A stretch of DNA of 8,166 nt from Verrucomicrobiales bacterium. Its GTDB lineage: Bacteria; Verrucomicrobiota; Verrucomicrobiia; Verrucomicrobiales; DEV007. The position numbers and the translations under genes were made by a program. Position 1 is the stretch's first letter; every line of letters begins with the position of its first letter. Shown here piece by piece: positions 1 through 6,241 of this stretch. Under the pieces are notes generated by a model, which was not told where the DNA came from, made no database searches, and saw only the letters and a list, made by a program, of their open reading frames with translations. The stretch lies in contig SLGN01000275.1 of assembly GCA_007123695.1 (NCBI GenBank), positions 1-8,166 on the forward strand, given 5' to 3'.

Positions 1-512
1 CCGCCGACGAAGCGGTCGAGGTTGGTCCGCACGGTGACGCGGGCGCGCGCCCGGAGCTGGATGCCGTCGCGGGCGACGGCGTCGATCTTGCCGCCGCCGC
101 CGGGGCAGTCGATGACGGCGGGGTTGATCGAGGTGCGCACCGCTTCGAGAACGGTTTTGGTGGTGCCTTTGACCGCGAGGTCGATGGCGCAGGCCCGGTC
201 GAAGGCGAGCGGGATGCCTGCCTTGTCCGCTGCGATCATCGAGAGGACGACGTCCGCGACGGTGCCCCCGGCGAGGTAGTGGGCCTCGAGCTGGTCGGTG
301 CTGAAGTCGAGGCCCGCCTTGGCCGCCGTGATGCGGCTGTCGACGATGAGGGAGGCCGGAACTTTCCGGATCCACATGGCGATGAGGTTGAGGAAACCGA
401 TCGGTGCGTTGGAGACCCGCGCCCGGATCCACAGGCCGATGAATTTCGTCACCACGAGGATGACGGAGAGGAAGATGACGATCAGGATTCCGACGATGAG
501 GAGATTGCCCAT
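1..512 (-). CDS. floA: Flotillin-like protein FloA, N-terminal part (truncated by window edge)
   Basis: The first 170 codons of a FloA (YqfA) flotillin-like protein are visible; the rest lies to the left of the window. FloA proteins are membrane-anchored scaffolds that form functional membrane microdomains. The start ATG at 512-510 is followed directly by a hydrophobic anchor (residues about 4-22), as expected for the family. Beyond it come family-typical stretches: an LEAHYLAGG motif near residue 75, an [11 protein letters not shown] motif, then [20 protein letters not shown] and [16 protein letters not shown], the start of the SPFH-like domain. These match what I recall of Bacillus FloA (QLESHYLAGG, AAIDLA, KARITVRANIERLVGG). 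The gene lies 96 bases downstream of the SGNH hydrolase on the same strand. No Shine-Dalgarno sequence precedes the ATG; the leader is C-rich. The usual partner, an nfeD gene directly upstream, is absent here. Identification is confident. Confidence 0.92.
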   Translation of the reverse strand, partial: MGNLLIVGILIVIFLSVILVVTKFIGLWIRARVSNAPIGFLNLIAMWIRKVPASLIVDSRITAAKAGLDFSTDQLEAHYLAGGTVADVVLSMIAADKAGIPLAFDRACAIDLAVKGTTKTVLEAVRTSINPAVIDCPGGGGKIDAVARDGIQLRARARVTVRTNLDRFVG

Positions 513-529
513 GGCGTGAGGTGGTGGTT

Positions 530-556
530 GGGGTTGGGTTGGTGGGTTGGAAAGGG
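530..556 (+). other. G-quadruplex-capable G-tract motif upstream of floA
   Basis: The plus strand has four G-runs of at least three bases at 530-533, 536-538, 544-546 and 554-556, separated by loops of 2, 5 and 7 bases. This satisfies the usual G3+N1-7 rule for an intramolecular G-quadruplex. Additional GG pairs lie inside the loops and just before it. It sits in the 96-base gap between the SGNH stop and the floA start, on the template strand for floA; the floA mRNA would carry the C-rich complement. A second cluster of G-runs at 574-603 narrowly misses the rule because one loop is 8 bases. Formation in the cell is inferred only. Confidence 0.55.
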
Positions 557-608
557 TGCGGCGGCGCGGAAGAGGGTAGGGTCGGGGAGCGAACAGGGTT
601 GGGTCGGA

Positions 609-1706
609 CTAGTCCATGCCGACAGCTTGGCGCAGGATGGGTTCGAGGGCGTCGGCGTGCCGTTGGAAGCCAAGGTCGTTGGGGTGCGATCCGTCGGTGG
701 TGCCCTCGGTGTCGTCGCCGAGGAGCGGTTCGCCCGGCACATGGATCAGACCTTTCAGTCCGGAGGTTACGAGCCCCTCGTAGGTCCGGATCAGCGCCGC
801 CCGGCTCGATGCGTGGCGTTCCCGCAGGTTGCGGCGGATCCAAGCGTTAGCGGAGGTGCGGTCTTCGACGAGCAGGATGGGGATGTCGGGCCGGATTTCC
901 CGCAGCTCCTCGACGAGGACGGCGGCGCGGGCCTCGATCTCTTCGGCGACCATGTTGGGGAGGCAGTCGATGACGTAGGCGGCGGCGTCGATCTCGGCGA
1001 TCAGGGCGCCGATCTCGGGCTCCATCTTTCCGTTTCCGGAGAATCCGAGATTGATGACGGGACGGTCGAGACGCCGTCCGAGGATGGCGGGATGGGCCAT
1101 GCCGGGCCGCGAGGCGCAGGCCCCGTGGGTGATGGAGGTGCCGTAGAAGACGATGGGCTTCTCCGCCCGCGGGGCGACGGGCTCGAAGGCGGCGCCCTCG
1201 GGCACGCCGACCTCGATCCGGGTGGTGGAGTTGTAGAGCGGCAGGTAGGCGAGGTAGGTTCGCAGGACGGGTTCGAGGCCCTCGACGGCATGGGTCGTCG
1301 ACCGTTCCTTCGGGCGGGTGACGTCGACCCATTTCCAGACGCCGTCGTCGAGGGCGTAGAGATCGACGCCGCTGACTCCGGTCGCGGGCATGTGCGGCAT
1401 GGCGAGGCGTTCTCCGCCGACTTCGTAGCGCAGATGGATGGCGGCGGCGTCGGTGTTGAAGCGGAAGCAGATCCCGGCGCTGTGGCGCGAGAGGTTCCAG
1501 ACCGCAGGCCTCACGATGCGCTCGGCTTTGGCGGGCAGGCGGTCAAAGGGGGCGGCGAGGTCGTCGCCTACCCATCCCTGGCCCTCAAGCCCCCAAGTGG
1601 TAGGATCGTGCCACACGGGGACGGGCTCGTCGGCCCCGCCGATCCGGAGGGAAAGGACGAGCGCGGCGGCGAGGATTCCGGAGCGGATCGTGGGTGGTCG
1701 CGTCAT
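609..1706 (-). CDS. Secreted GxDLY-type SGNH/GDSL hydrolase (putative carbohydrate esterase)
   Basis: A 365-residue protein, predicted to be exported and to hydrolyse ester bonds, probably acyl groups on carbohydrates. Residues 1 to about 25 form a signal peptide (basic start, hydrophobic ILAAALVLSL, then GGA). The first domain (about 30-175) is beta-rich and holds the GVDLY signature at 113-117, typical of the N-terminal domain that precedes SGNH_hydro_3 catalytic domains. The catalytic domain (about 183-362) shows block I as GTSIT with the nucleophile Ser191, block II as NLGFSGNG (Gly221, Asn225), a DCLPN block III-like motif (Asn251), and block V as DGSHPNDLG with Asp338 and His341. All expected catalytic residues are present. 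I chose ATG at 1706-1704 over the GTG one codon upstream because it gives a normal signal peptide. It lies between the fusion glycosyltransferase and floA on the same strand. The substrate is unknown; polysaccharide deacetylation would fit the neighbour. Confidence 0.85.
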   Translation of the reverse strand: MTRPPTIRSGILAAALVLSLRIGGADEPVPVWHDPTTWGLEGQGWVGDDLAAPFDRLPAKAERIVRPAVWNLSRHSAGICFRFNTDAAAIHLRYEVGGERLAMPHMPATGVSGVDLYALDDGVWKWVDVTRPKERSTTHAVEGLEPVLRTYLAYLPLYNSTTRIEVGVPEGAAFEPVAPRAEKPIVFYGTSITHGACASRPGMAHPAILGRRLDRPVINLGFSGNGKMEPEIGALIAEIDAAAYVIDCLPNMVAEEIEARAAVLVEELREIRPDIPILLVEDRTSANAWIRRNLRERHASSRAALIRTYEGLVTSGLKGLIHVPGEPLLGDDTEGTTDGSHPNDLGFQRHADALEPILRQAVGMD

Positions 1707-1721
1707 CACAGGCGGAGAAAC

Positions 1722-1757
1722 ACCCTACCAATGGAGCAGGGGAACAGCCCGCGTCAA
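1722..1757 (-). promoter_or_regulatory. Possible promoter elements of the SGNH hydrolase gene
   Basis: Reading the minus strand, a TTGACG hexamer lies at 1757-1752, 45 bases ahead of the ATG. No good -10 follows at normal distance: 18 bases on lies CATTGG (poor), and the better TAGGGT at 1727-1722 is 24 bases away. The -35-like box is convincing, the pair is not. No Shine-Dalgarno sequence is visible before the ATG. Confidence 0.3.
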
Positions 1758-1791
1758 CCGGAGATGCAAGGCCGCGCGTGGCGGGGCGAAG

Positions 1792-1810
1792 CGTTGGCTT
1801 CTAGCCAATG
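1792..1810. repeat. Short inverted repeat (hairpin) upstream of the SGNH gene
   Basis: TTGGCT (1794-1799) and AGCCAA (1803-1808) form a perfect 6-bp stem with a 3-base loop, extendable by one G-T and one C-G pair. No run of U follows on either strand, so it is not a classical intrinsic terminator. It lies between the end of the fusion gene and the start of the SGNH gene; it may help end the fusion transcript, act as an operator, or mean nothing. Confidence 0.4.
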
Positions 1811-1855
1811 GGTCTGTGTGCGAAGGTCGGAGGACCGAGGAAACGCCTATCGGGA

Positions 1856-1885
1856 CGGGTTTTCGAGCTTCGGGTTTTCGAGTTT
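1856..1885. repeat. Two tandem copies of a 15-bp intergenic repeat
   Basis: CGGGTTTTCGAGCTT (1856-1870) is followed immediately by CGGGTTTTCGAGTTT (1871-1885), differing at one base, then by a partial CGAT. A related CGGTTTTCGGGG occurs at 1909-1920. On the minus strand this reads as alternating CTCGAAA/CCCGAA units, the style of dispersed intergenic repeats that I recall from PVC-group genomes (recollection, not searched). It is non-coding spacer between the fusion gene and the SGNH gene; the hexamer GGTGCC is also doubled at 1945-1956, just beyond the fusion stop codon. Confidence 0.6.
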
Positions 1886-1971
1886 CGATCCCCAAGTTCC
1901 CCATCCTCCGGTTTTCGGGGTGCCAGCCGAGGCTCGCGGACGAAGGTGCCGGTGCCACCGATTTTCTGCGC

Positions 1972-4482
1972 TCAAGTCTTGCCCGGGCTCCGGCGGCCGG
2001 TCGGCTCCAGACCGGCCCGCCGCGCGATGCGGCGGAATCTCGGTCGCTTGGCCTGCATGAAGATCCGCGAGACCGCCCAGACGGCGCCGTAGATGGCGAA
2101 CAGGGCTCCTAGAGGCGCCCACGCCGGACCGAACCCGTAGGCCACCGCGAACGGTGCGAGAAGGAGGCCCGGCAGCACCAGGATCCGGGTCGCGGGCTGC
2201 GGGCGCGCGAGCAGACGCAGGTGGGTCAGGCGGCCCTCGTTGGCGTGGTATTCGGTCGCGGTGATGACCGCCCAGTTCCAGAAGAAGCCGTGGTGGAAGA
2301 TGACGTCCGTCTTGCCGGTGGCGTCGTCCTCGGCCCCGGGGAAGTCCTCGACGACTGCGGCGATGAGTTCCTCGCGGCCCGCTCCCGAGCCGCTCCAGAA
2401 CTCCATTTCCTCGCCCAGCTTCCACCAGCCGCGCGAGATGGTTTCGACGGCGGTGCCTCCCACGTAGCTGAGGCTGCGTCCCCATTTCGCGAAGCGCCAG
2501 CCGGCCAGGAGCCGCGCCGAGCTGCGGGCGACCCCCTGCCCGAGCACGAGCGCGACGAGGACGAGCCGCGAGGTCGTGGTGTCGAATTCCGGCGCGATGG
2601 GGGAGCGCGCCGCCCGGCCCACCGCCACGAAGAAGGTCCCGAAAAGCATCGCTCCGGCGAGCGCGAGCAGGGGCGCGGAAAAGAAACCGCCCGCAAGGAA
2701 AGCGAGGGCGACGAGGCACCAGAGCACGTGCAGGGCAACCTCGCCGAACCAGGAGTCGCCGCTGGGATACATCAGTTGGTAGGGCTCGTGCCCGTGGAGA
2801 CCGTGGTAGACGAAGGGGCCGAAGCGCCTCCTCGCGACGTAGACCCGGCCTTGCCACACCGCTCCGCCGACGCCTTGGAAGCGCTCGTCGTGCAGGGGCA
2901 TGAGGAGCGCCTCGGCCCGCCCGTAGCCGATCTGCTGGCGGAAATACGCGCGGTAGTGGAAGCGCCGGTGGTGCCAGACGAAGGCGGCGGCGTGGAAGCC
3001 GAGCCCGTGGCCCGCCGCGAGAATGCGCCAGCAGAAATCGACGTCGTCCCCGGCGGTGCGGAACACCTCGCGGAAGCCCCCGACTTCCTCGAAAACCGGG
3101 CGGCGCACTGCGAGGTTGCACCCCGGCAAGTGTTCGGCGCGAGTGTCGGAAAGGAGGACGTGGGTCGGGCCGCCGGGGGCTGCGGCGACGCGGGCCTTCT
3201 TCGCGTTGTCCGGCGGAGGCGGCAGATTGGGACCCCCGGCACAGCCCAGCGACGGATCTTCCTGGAACTGCACCGCGATCCAGCGCAGCCAGTCGGGCTC
3301 GACGGTGCAGTCGTCGTCGGTGTAGGCGAAGATCGCGCCGCTGGCCGCCGCCGCCCCGAGATTGCGTGCCGCCCCGAGGCCGCAATGCTCGGTGCCGAGG
3401 TGGCGCACGCCCTCGTAGCTCGTCGCGATCTCGGAGACGCGTTTGTCGTTGCCGTCGTTGACCACGAGGATCTCGTAGTCGGGATAGTCGAGCGCGGCGA
3501 GCGAGTCGAGGCACGGCACCAGCGTCCCGCTGCCTCGGTAGGTGCAGACGATCACCGAGATCCGCGGCGTTTCGCCCAGAAGGATCCCGTCCGACGGTCG
3601 CCGCCATCCCGCCCAGGCGTCGCGCACCGTCGGCAGGGCCTCCTTGGCCGATCCGTCGGCCCGCGTCAGGCCGAAGCTCCATCCCTCGACCACCCGGCCC
3701 CCGCGCTGCCACAGATCGCTCCACGAGAAGACTGTCGCGCCCGCCAGCCCGGCCGCGGCGGCCTCGGCGATCGCCCAGCGCAGCATTTCGGCCTGCGCCC
3801 CCTCGCCGTGGCCCCCCGAATCGACGCCGAACTCGGAAAGGAGGAGCGGCTTGTTCCCGGCCAGGTTCTGCAGCCGCGCGAGGTAGGCGGCGTAGGCCGA
3901 ACGGTCCTCCAAGTAGAGATTGAAGGCGACGAAATCCTGGTTCTGCGGCAGCAGGTATTCCGTGCCCGGATAGTTCGCGTAGGCGAAGAGCGCGTCGGGG
4001 TCGTTGGCGTGGCCCAGGTCGATGAGCCGCTCGACCTGCTCGACGACGCGCTCGGCGCCCATCCAGCGCACCAGGGTGGACTCGATCTCGTTGGCCACGA
4101 AATAGCCCGCCACCGCCGGATGCCCGCGGAACCTCCGGATCGTCTCCAGCAGCAGGCGGTCGGCCTCGGCCAGGGCGGCGCGGTGTTTCAGGAAATCGAC
4201 ATGCTGCGTCCACGGGATCGTCAGGAAGACGCGCAGGCCCGCCCCGGCGCAGGCATGGAGAAAGTCAAGCGAGGGGATCTCGAAGAGCCTCAGCGCGTTG
4301 GCGCCGAGTTCGTCCCGGATCCGGGCGAGCTGGGACCGGCCCTCGTCCGGAAAGGCCCCGGCGGGGAAGGGACCGAAGGTGACCGCCTTGACCACGACCG
4401 GGGAATCGCCGGCCCGGAACCATTTGCCGCCGACGCGCAGGGGCTCGTCGATGGCGGAGACGGGAGTGTCGTGGTCGGGCAT
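1972..4482 (-). CDS. Glycoside hydrolase (TIM barrel) - glycosyltransferase family 2 membrane fusion protein
   Basis: An 836-residue fusion. Residues about 15-295 form a clan GH-A (GH2/GH5-like) TIM barrel with the acid/base pair Asn131-Glu132 in the VANEIES motif, the probable nucleophile Glu217 in LLSEFGVDS, and a late-barrel VFSWSDLW motif (251-258). Residues about 307-530 form a GT-A family 2 glycosyltransferase: ISVIVCTYRG (308-317), VNDGN (341-345), the metal/nucleotide-sugar motif TDDDC (388-392), GCNLAVRR (454-461), an acceptor-side GDDVDFCWR (478-486) and QQIGYGRAE. Hydrophobic segments near 582-622, 640-655, 766-785 and 790-808 suggest membrane anchoring, with an unassigned region (about 660-760) between. 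It probably makes or remodels a surface polysaccharide; substrates are unknown. ATG at 4482-4480 is chosen because conserved sequence begins just after it. An in-frame ATG at 4542 would add 20 low-complexity, proline-rich residues. No Shine-Dalgarno sequence precedes either. Confidence 0.88.
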   Translation of the reverse strand: MPDHDTPVSAIDEPLRVGGKWFRAGDSPVVVKAVTFGPFPAGAFPDEGRSQLARIRDELGANALRLFEIPSLDFLHACAGAGLRVFLTIPWTQHVDFLKHRAALAEADRLLLETIRRFRGHPAVAGYFVANEIESTLVRWMGAERVVEQVERLIDLGHANDPDALFAYANYPGTEYLLPQNQDFVAFNLYLEDRSAYAAYLARLQNLAGNKPLLLSEFGVDSGGHGEGAQAEMLRWAIAEAAAAGLAGATVFSWSDLWQRGGRVVEGWSFGLTRADGSAKEALPTVRDAWAGWRRPSDGILLGETPRISVIVCTYRGSGTLVPCLDSLAALDYPDYEILVVNDGNDKRVSEIATSYEGVRHLGTEHCGLGAARNLGAAAASGAIFAYTDDDCTVEPDWLRWIAVQFQEDPSLGCAGGPNLPPPPDNAKKARVAAAPGGPTHVLLSDTRAEHLPGCNLAVRRPVFEEVGGFREVFRTAGDDVDFCWRILAAGHGLGFHAAAFVWHHRRFHYRAYFRQQIGYGRAEALLMPLHDERFQGVGGAVWQGRVYVARRRFGPFVYHGLHGHEPYQLMYPSGDSWFGEVALHVLWCLVALAFLAGGFFSAPLLALAGAMLFGTFFVAVGRAARSPIAPEFDTTTSRLVLVALVLGQGVARSSARLLAGWRFAKWGRSLSYVGGTAVETISRGWWKLGEEMEFWSGSGAGREELIAAVVEDFPGAEDDATGKTDVIFHHGFFWNWAVITATEYHANEGRLTHLRLLARPQPATRILVLPGLLLAPFAVAYGFGPAWAPLGALFAIYGAVWAVSRIFMQAKRPRFRRIARRAGLEPTGRRSPGKT

Positions 4483-4807
4483 GGATGGCGGCGGCAAGAG
4501 GGGGGGAGGGGGCAGGATGGAGCGCCGCCGCGATACTGACATCGGCAAGGGGTCTGCGCAACCCGGCCCCGAATCATTTCTCGTGCCGCCCCCAGCGATC
4601 CGATCCGCCCTGCAGCGACCGGGGAGCCGAGCGCATTCCAGCCGATTCGCTGTCCCCTGCCGGGGTGTGTCCATCTCCTGGCGGCAACGACACCGGCGGA
4701 AAACGCTGCGCTCCACCAATTTCGTCCTGCGCCCGCGGCGGAGCCGGTCCCACGGCGGGGAAATGCGGGTTGACGAAGCCTTCCCCGGCGGTGCAAACTT
4801 CCGGCCC
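4483..4807. other. Divergent intergenic region between the two gene groups
   Basis: These 325 bases separate the fusion gene (leftward) from the oxidoreductase gene (rightward) and should hold promoters for both. I see a purine tract at 4496-4512 (a C/T tract in the leader of the fusion gene) and a promoter-like pair at 4770-4799 for the rightward gene. No convincing promoter for the leftward gene, no riboswitch, terminator or small gene with support was found. Open frames run through it on both strands, but these are extensions of the neighbouring reading frames in GC-rich sequence. Confidence 0.6.
4770..4799 (+). promoter_or_regulatory. Probable sigma-70-type promoter of the Gfo/Idh/MocA gene
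   Basis: TTGACG at 4770-4775 matches five of six bases of the -35 consensus. After an 18-base spacer, CAAACT at 4794-4799 is a weak -10 (A2, A4 and T6 match). Transcription would begin about base 4805-4808, at or just before the ATG at 4808, so the message would be leaderless or nearly so. This agrees with the absence of any Shine-Dalgarno sequence before this start. Confidence 0.45.
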
Positions 4808-6166
4808 ATGCAGAAATCCCTCCCCACCTCGTCGCGCCGTCGCTTCCTCGGGACCGCCCTTGGAACGGCAACGGCCTCCGCCGCGTCCCTCAACATTCTC
4901 ACCGGCTTCGTGCGCGGCCAGGGGACCGCCGCCAACGGCAAGCTCAACCTCGCCTTCGTCGGCGCGGGCGGGCGCGCTGCGGGCAACCTCAAAGGCTGCG
5001 ATGAGACCGGCGAGAAGATCTACGCCCTCTGCGACGTCGACAAAACCCGGGCCGAAGGCGCCTACGCCAATTACGCCGACGCCAAGACCTACACCGACTG
5101 GCGCGAGATGCTCGAGACCGAGGGCGACAAGATCGACGCCGTGGTGGTGTCCACCCCCGACCACCTCCACGCCGTCTCCGCCCTCGCCGCGATCCGCGGC
5201 GGCAAGCACGTCTACGTCGAGAAACCGCTCACCCTCACCATTTCCGAGGCCCGCATCCTCCACGAAGCCGCCAAGGCCGCCGGCGTCTGCACCCAGATGG
5301 GCAACACCGGCCACGCCAGCGAAGGATCGCGCCTCACCAACGAATACATCCGCTCGGGCGCCATCGGCGAAGTCGCCGAGGTCCACTGCCGCACCAACCG
5401 GCCCATCTGGCCGCAGGACCTGGTGCGACCCGCGGCCGAACCCGTGCCCGACACCCTCGACTGGGACCTCTGGCTCGGGCCCGCCGCCGACAAGCCCTAC
5501 AGCAGCCAGATCGTGCCCTTCAAATGGCGCGGCTACCTCGAATACGGCACCGGCGCGCTCGGGGACATGGGGGCGCACATCGTCGACCACCCCGTCTGGG
5601 CCCTCGGGCTCGGCTTGCCCAGCAAGATCACGGTGGAAAAAGCCGACCGCGCCACCCCTGGATCCGAGCGCGACTCGCATCCCTCCTCCTGCATCATCCA
5701 CTACGAATTCCCCGCCGCCGCAGGCCGCGGCCCCGTCAAGCTGACCTGGTTCGACGGCAAATACACCATCCCGCGCCCCAAGGGCATGCGCGAGGACCTC
5801 CAGGTGCCCGACAACGGCTGCGTCTACCTCGGCAGCCGCCACCAGATGATGCACGGCAGCCACGGCGGCAACCCCGTCATCATCGATCCGAAGCACGAGA
5901 GCTTCGTCGCGCCGCCCAAGACCGAAGAGCGCTCCCCCGGCCACTACGCCGAGTGGATCGAGGCCATCCGCAAGGGCGACCCTTCCCGCGCCAAGTCGAA
6001 TTTCGACGTCGCCGCCCCCCTCACCGAGACCCTGCTCCTCGGCGTCGTCGGGAGCGTTCTCGGACCCGGCACCGAACTCGACTGGGACGCCGAGGCCATG
6101 TCGACCGGCAATGCCGAGGCCGACAAGCTCGTCCACCACAGCTACCGCGAGGGCTGGTCGCTCTGA
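4808..6166 (+). CDS. Tat-exported Gfo/Idh/MocA family oxidoreductase
   Basis: A 452-residue NAD(P)-dependent oxidoreductase of the Gfo/Idh/MocA family, probably acting on a sugar or sugar derivative outside the cytoplasm. The N-terminus carries a twin-arginine signal, SRRRFLGT (residues 9-16), followed by a hydrophobic Ala/Thr-rich stretch. The Rossmann domain starts near residue 45, with the dinucleotide-binding GAGGRAAGN at 52-60, and ends with the family hallmark EKP at 138-140. The C-terminal domain contains GALGDMGAHIVDHP (249-262), whose Asp253, His257 and Asp260 resemble the conserved active-site face. The tail (SNFDVAAPLTETLLLG, WDAE, EADKLVHHSYREGW) is typical of the abundant PVC-group exported members of about 450 residues. 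ATG 4808 is chosen because it places the Tat signal at the very N-terminus; the open frame continues upstream without homology. It is followed 75 bases later by the propeller gene. The substrate cannot be told from sequence. Confidence 0.93.
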   Translation: MQKSLPTSSRRRFLGTALGTATASAASLNILTGFVRGQGTAANGKLNLAFVGAGGRAAGNLKGCDETGEKIYALCDVDKTRAEGAYANYADAKTYTDWREMLETEGDKIDAVVVSTPDHLHAVSALAAIRGGKHVYVEKPLTLTISEARILHEAAKAAGVCTQMGNTGHASEGSRLTNEYIRSGAIGEVAEVHCRTNRPIWPQDLVRPAAEPVPDTLDWDLWLGPAADKPYSSQIVPFKWRGYLEYGTGALGDMGAHIVDHPVWALGLGLPSKITVEKADRATPGSERDSHPSSCIIHYEFPAAAGRGPVKLTWFDGKYTIPRPKGMREDLQVPDNGCVYLGSRHQMMHGSHGGNPVIIDPKHESFVAPPKTEERSPGHYAEWIEAIRKGDPSRAKSNFDVAAPLTETLLLGVVGSVLGPGTELDWDAEAMSTGNAEADKLVHHSYREGWSL

Positions 6167-6241
6167 TCCCTGCCCGCCTTGACCCCCGCACGCTCCCGCG
6201 AGACGCCGCCCGACCTCGCCAAGCCTGCCAAGCCCGCCAAA

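Noticed and set aside
1725..1958. A small minus-strand open frame in the spacer between the fusion and SGNH genes
   Set aside because: Its reading includes the tandem 15-bp repeat (RKPEARKP-like peptide) and it has no ribosome-binding site; it is better explained as repeat sequence.
279..2060. A 593-codon plus-strand open frame antisense to floA and the SGNH gene
   Set aside because: Its translation is Asp/Gly/Glu-rich with no family motif, while the minus strand carries intact SGNH catalytic blocks and floA motifs.
1847..4213. A 788-codon open frame on the minus strand inside the fusion gene, in a different frame
   Set aside because: Its translation is rich in Arg, Gly, Ala and Pro without domain motifs, whereas the overlapping frame encodes recognisable glycosidase and glycosyltransferase motifs. 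Long shadow frames are expected in GC-rich DNA.
2221..4539. A 772-codon plus-strand open frame antisense to the fusion gene
   Set aside because: Composition is dominated by Gly, Ala, Glu, Val and Arg with no recognisable domain; it is the antisense shadow of a real gene.
6179..6241. Upstream TTG start for the propeller gene, and a TTGACC box at 6179-6184
   Set aside because: The signal peptide clearly begins at 6242, and no -10-like sequence follows the TTGACC box at a normal distance.
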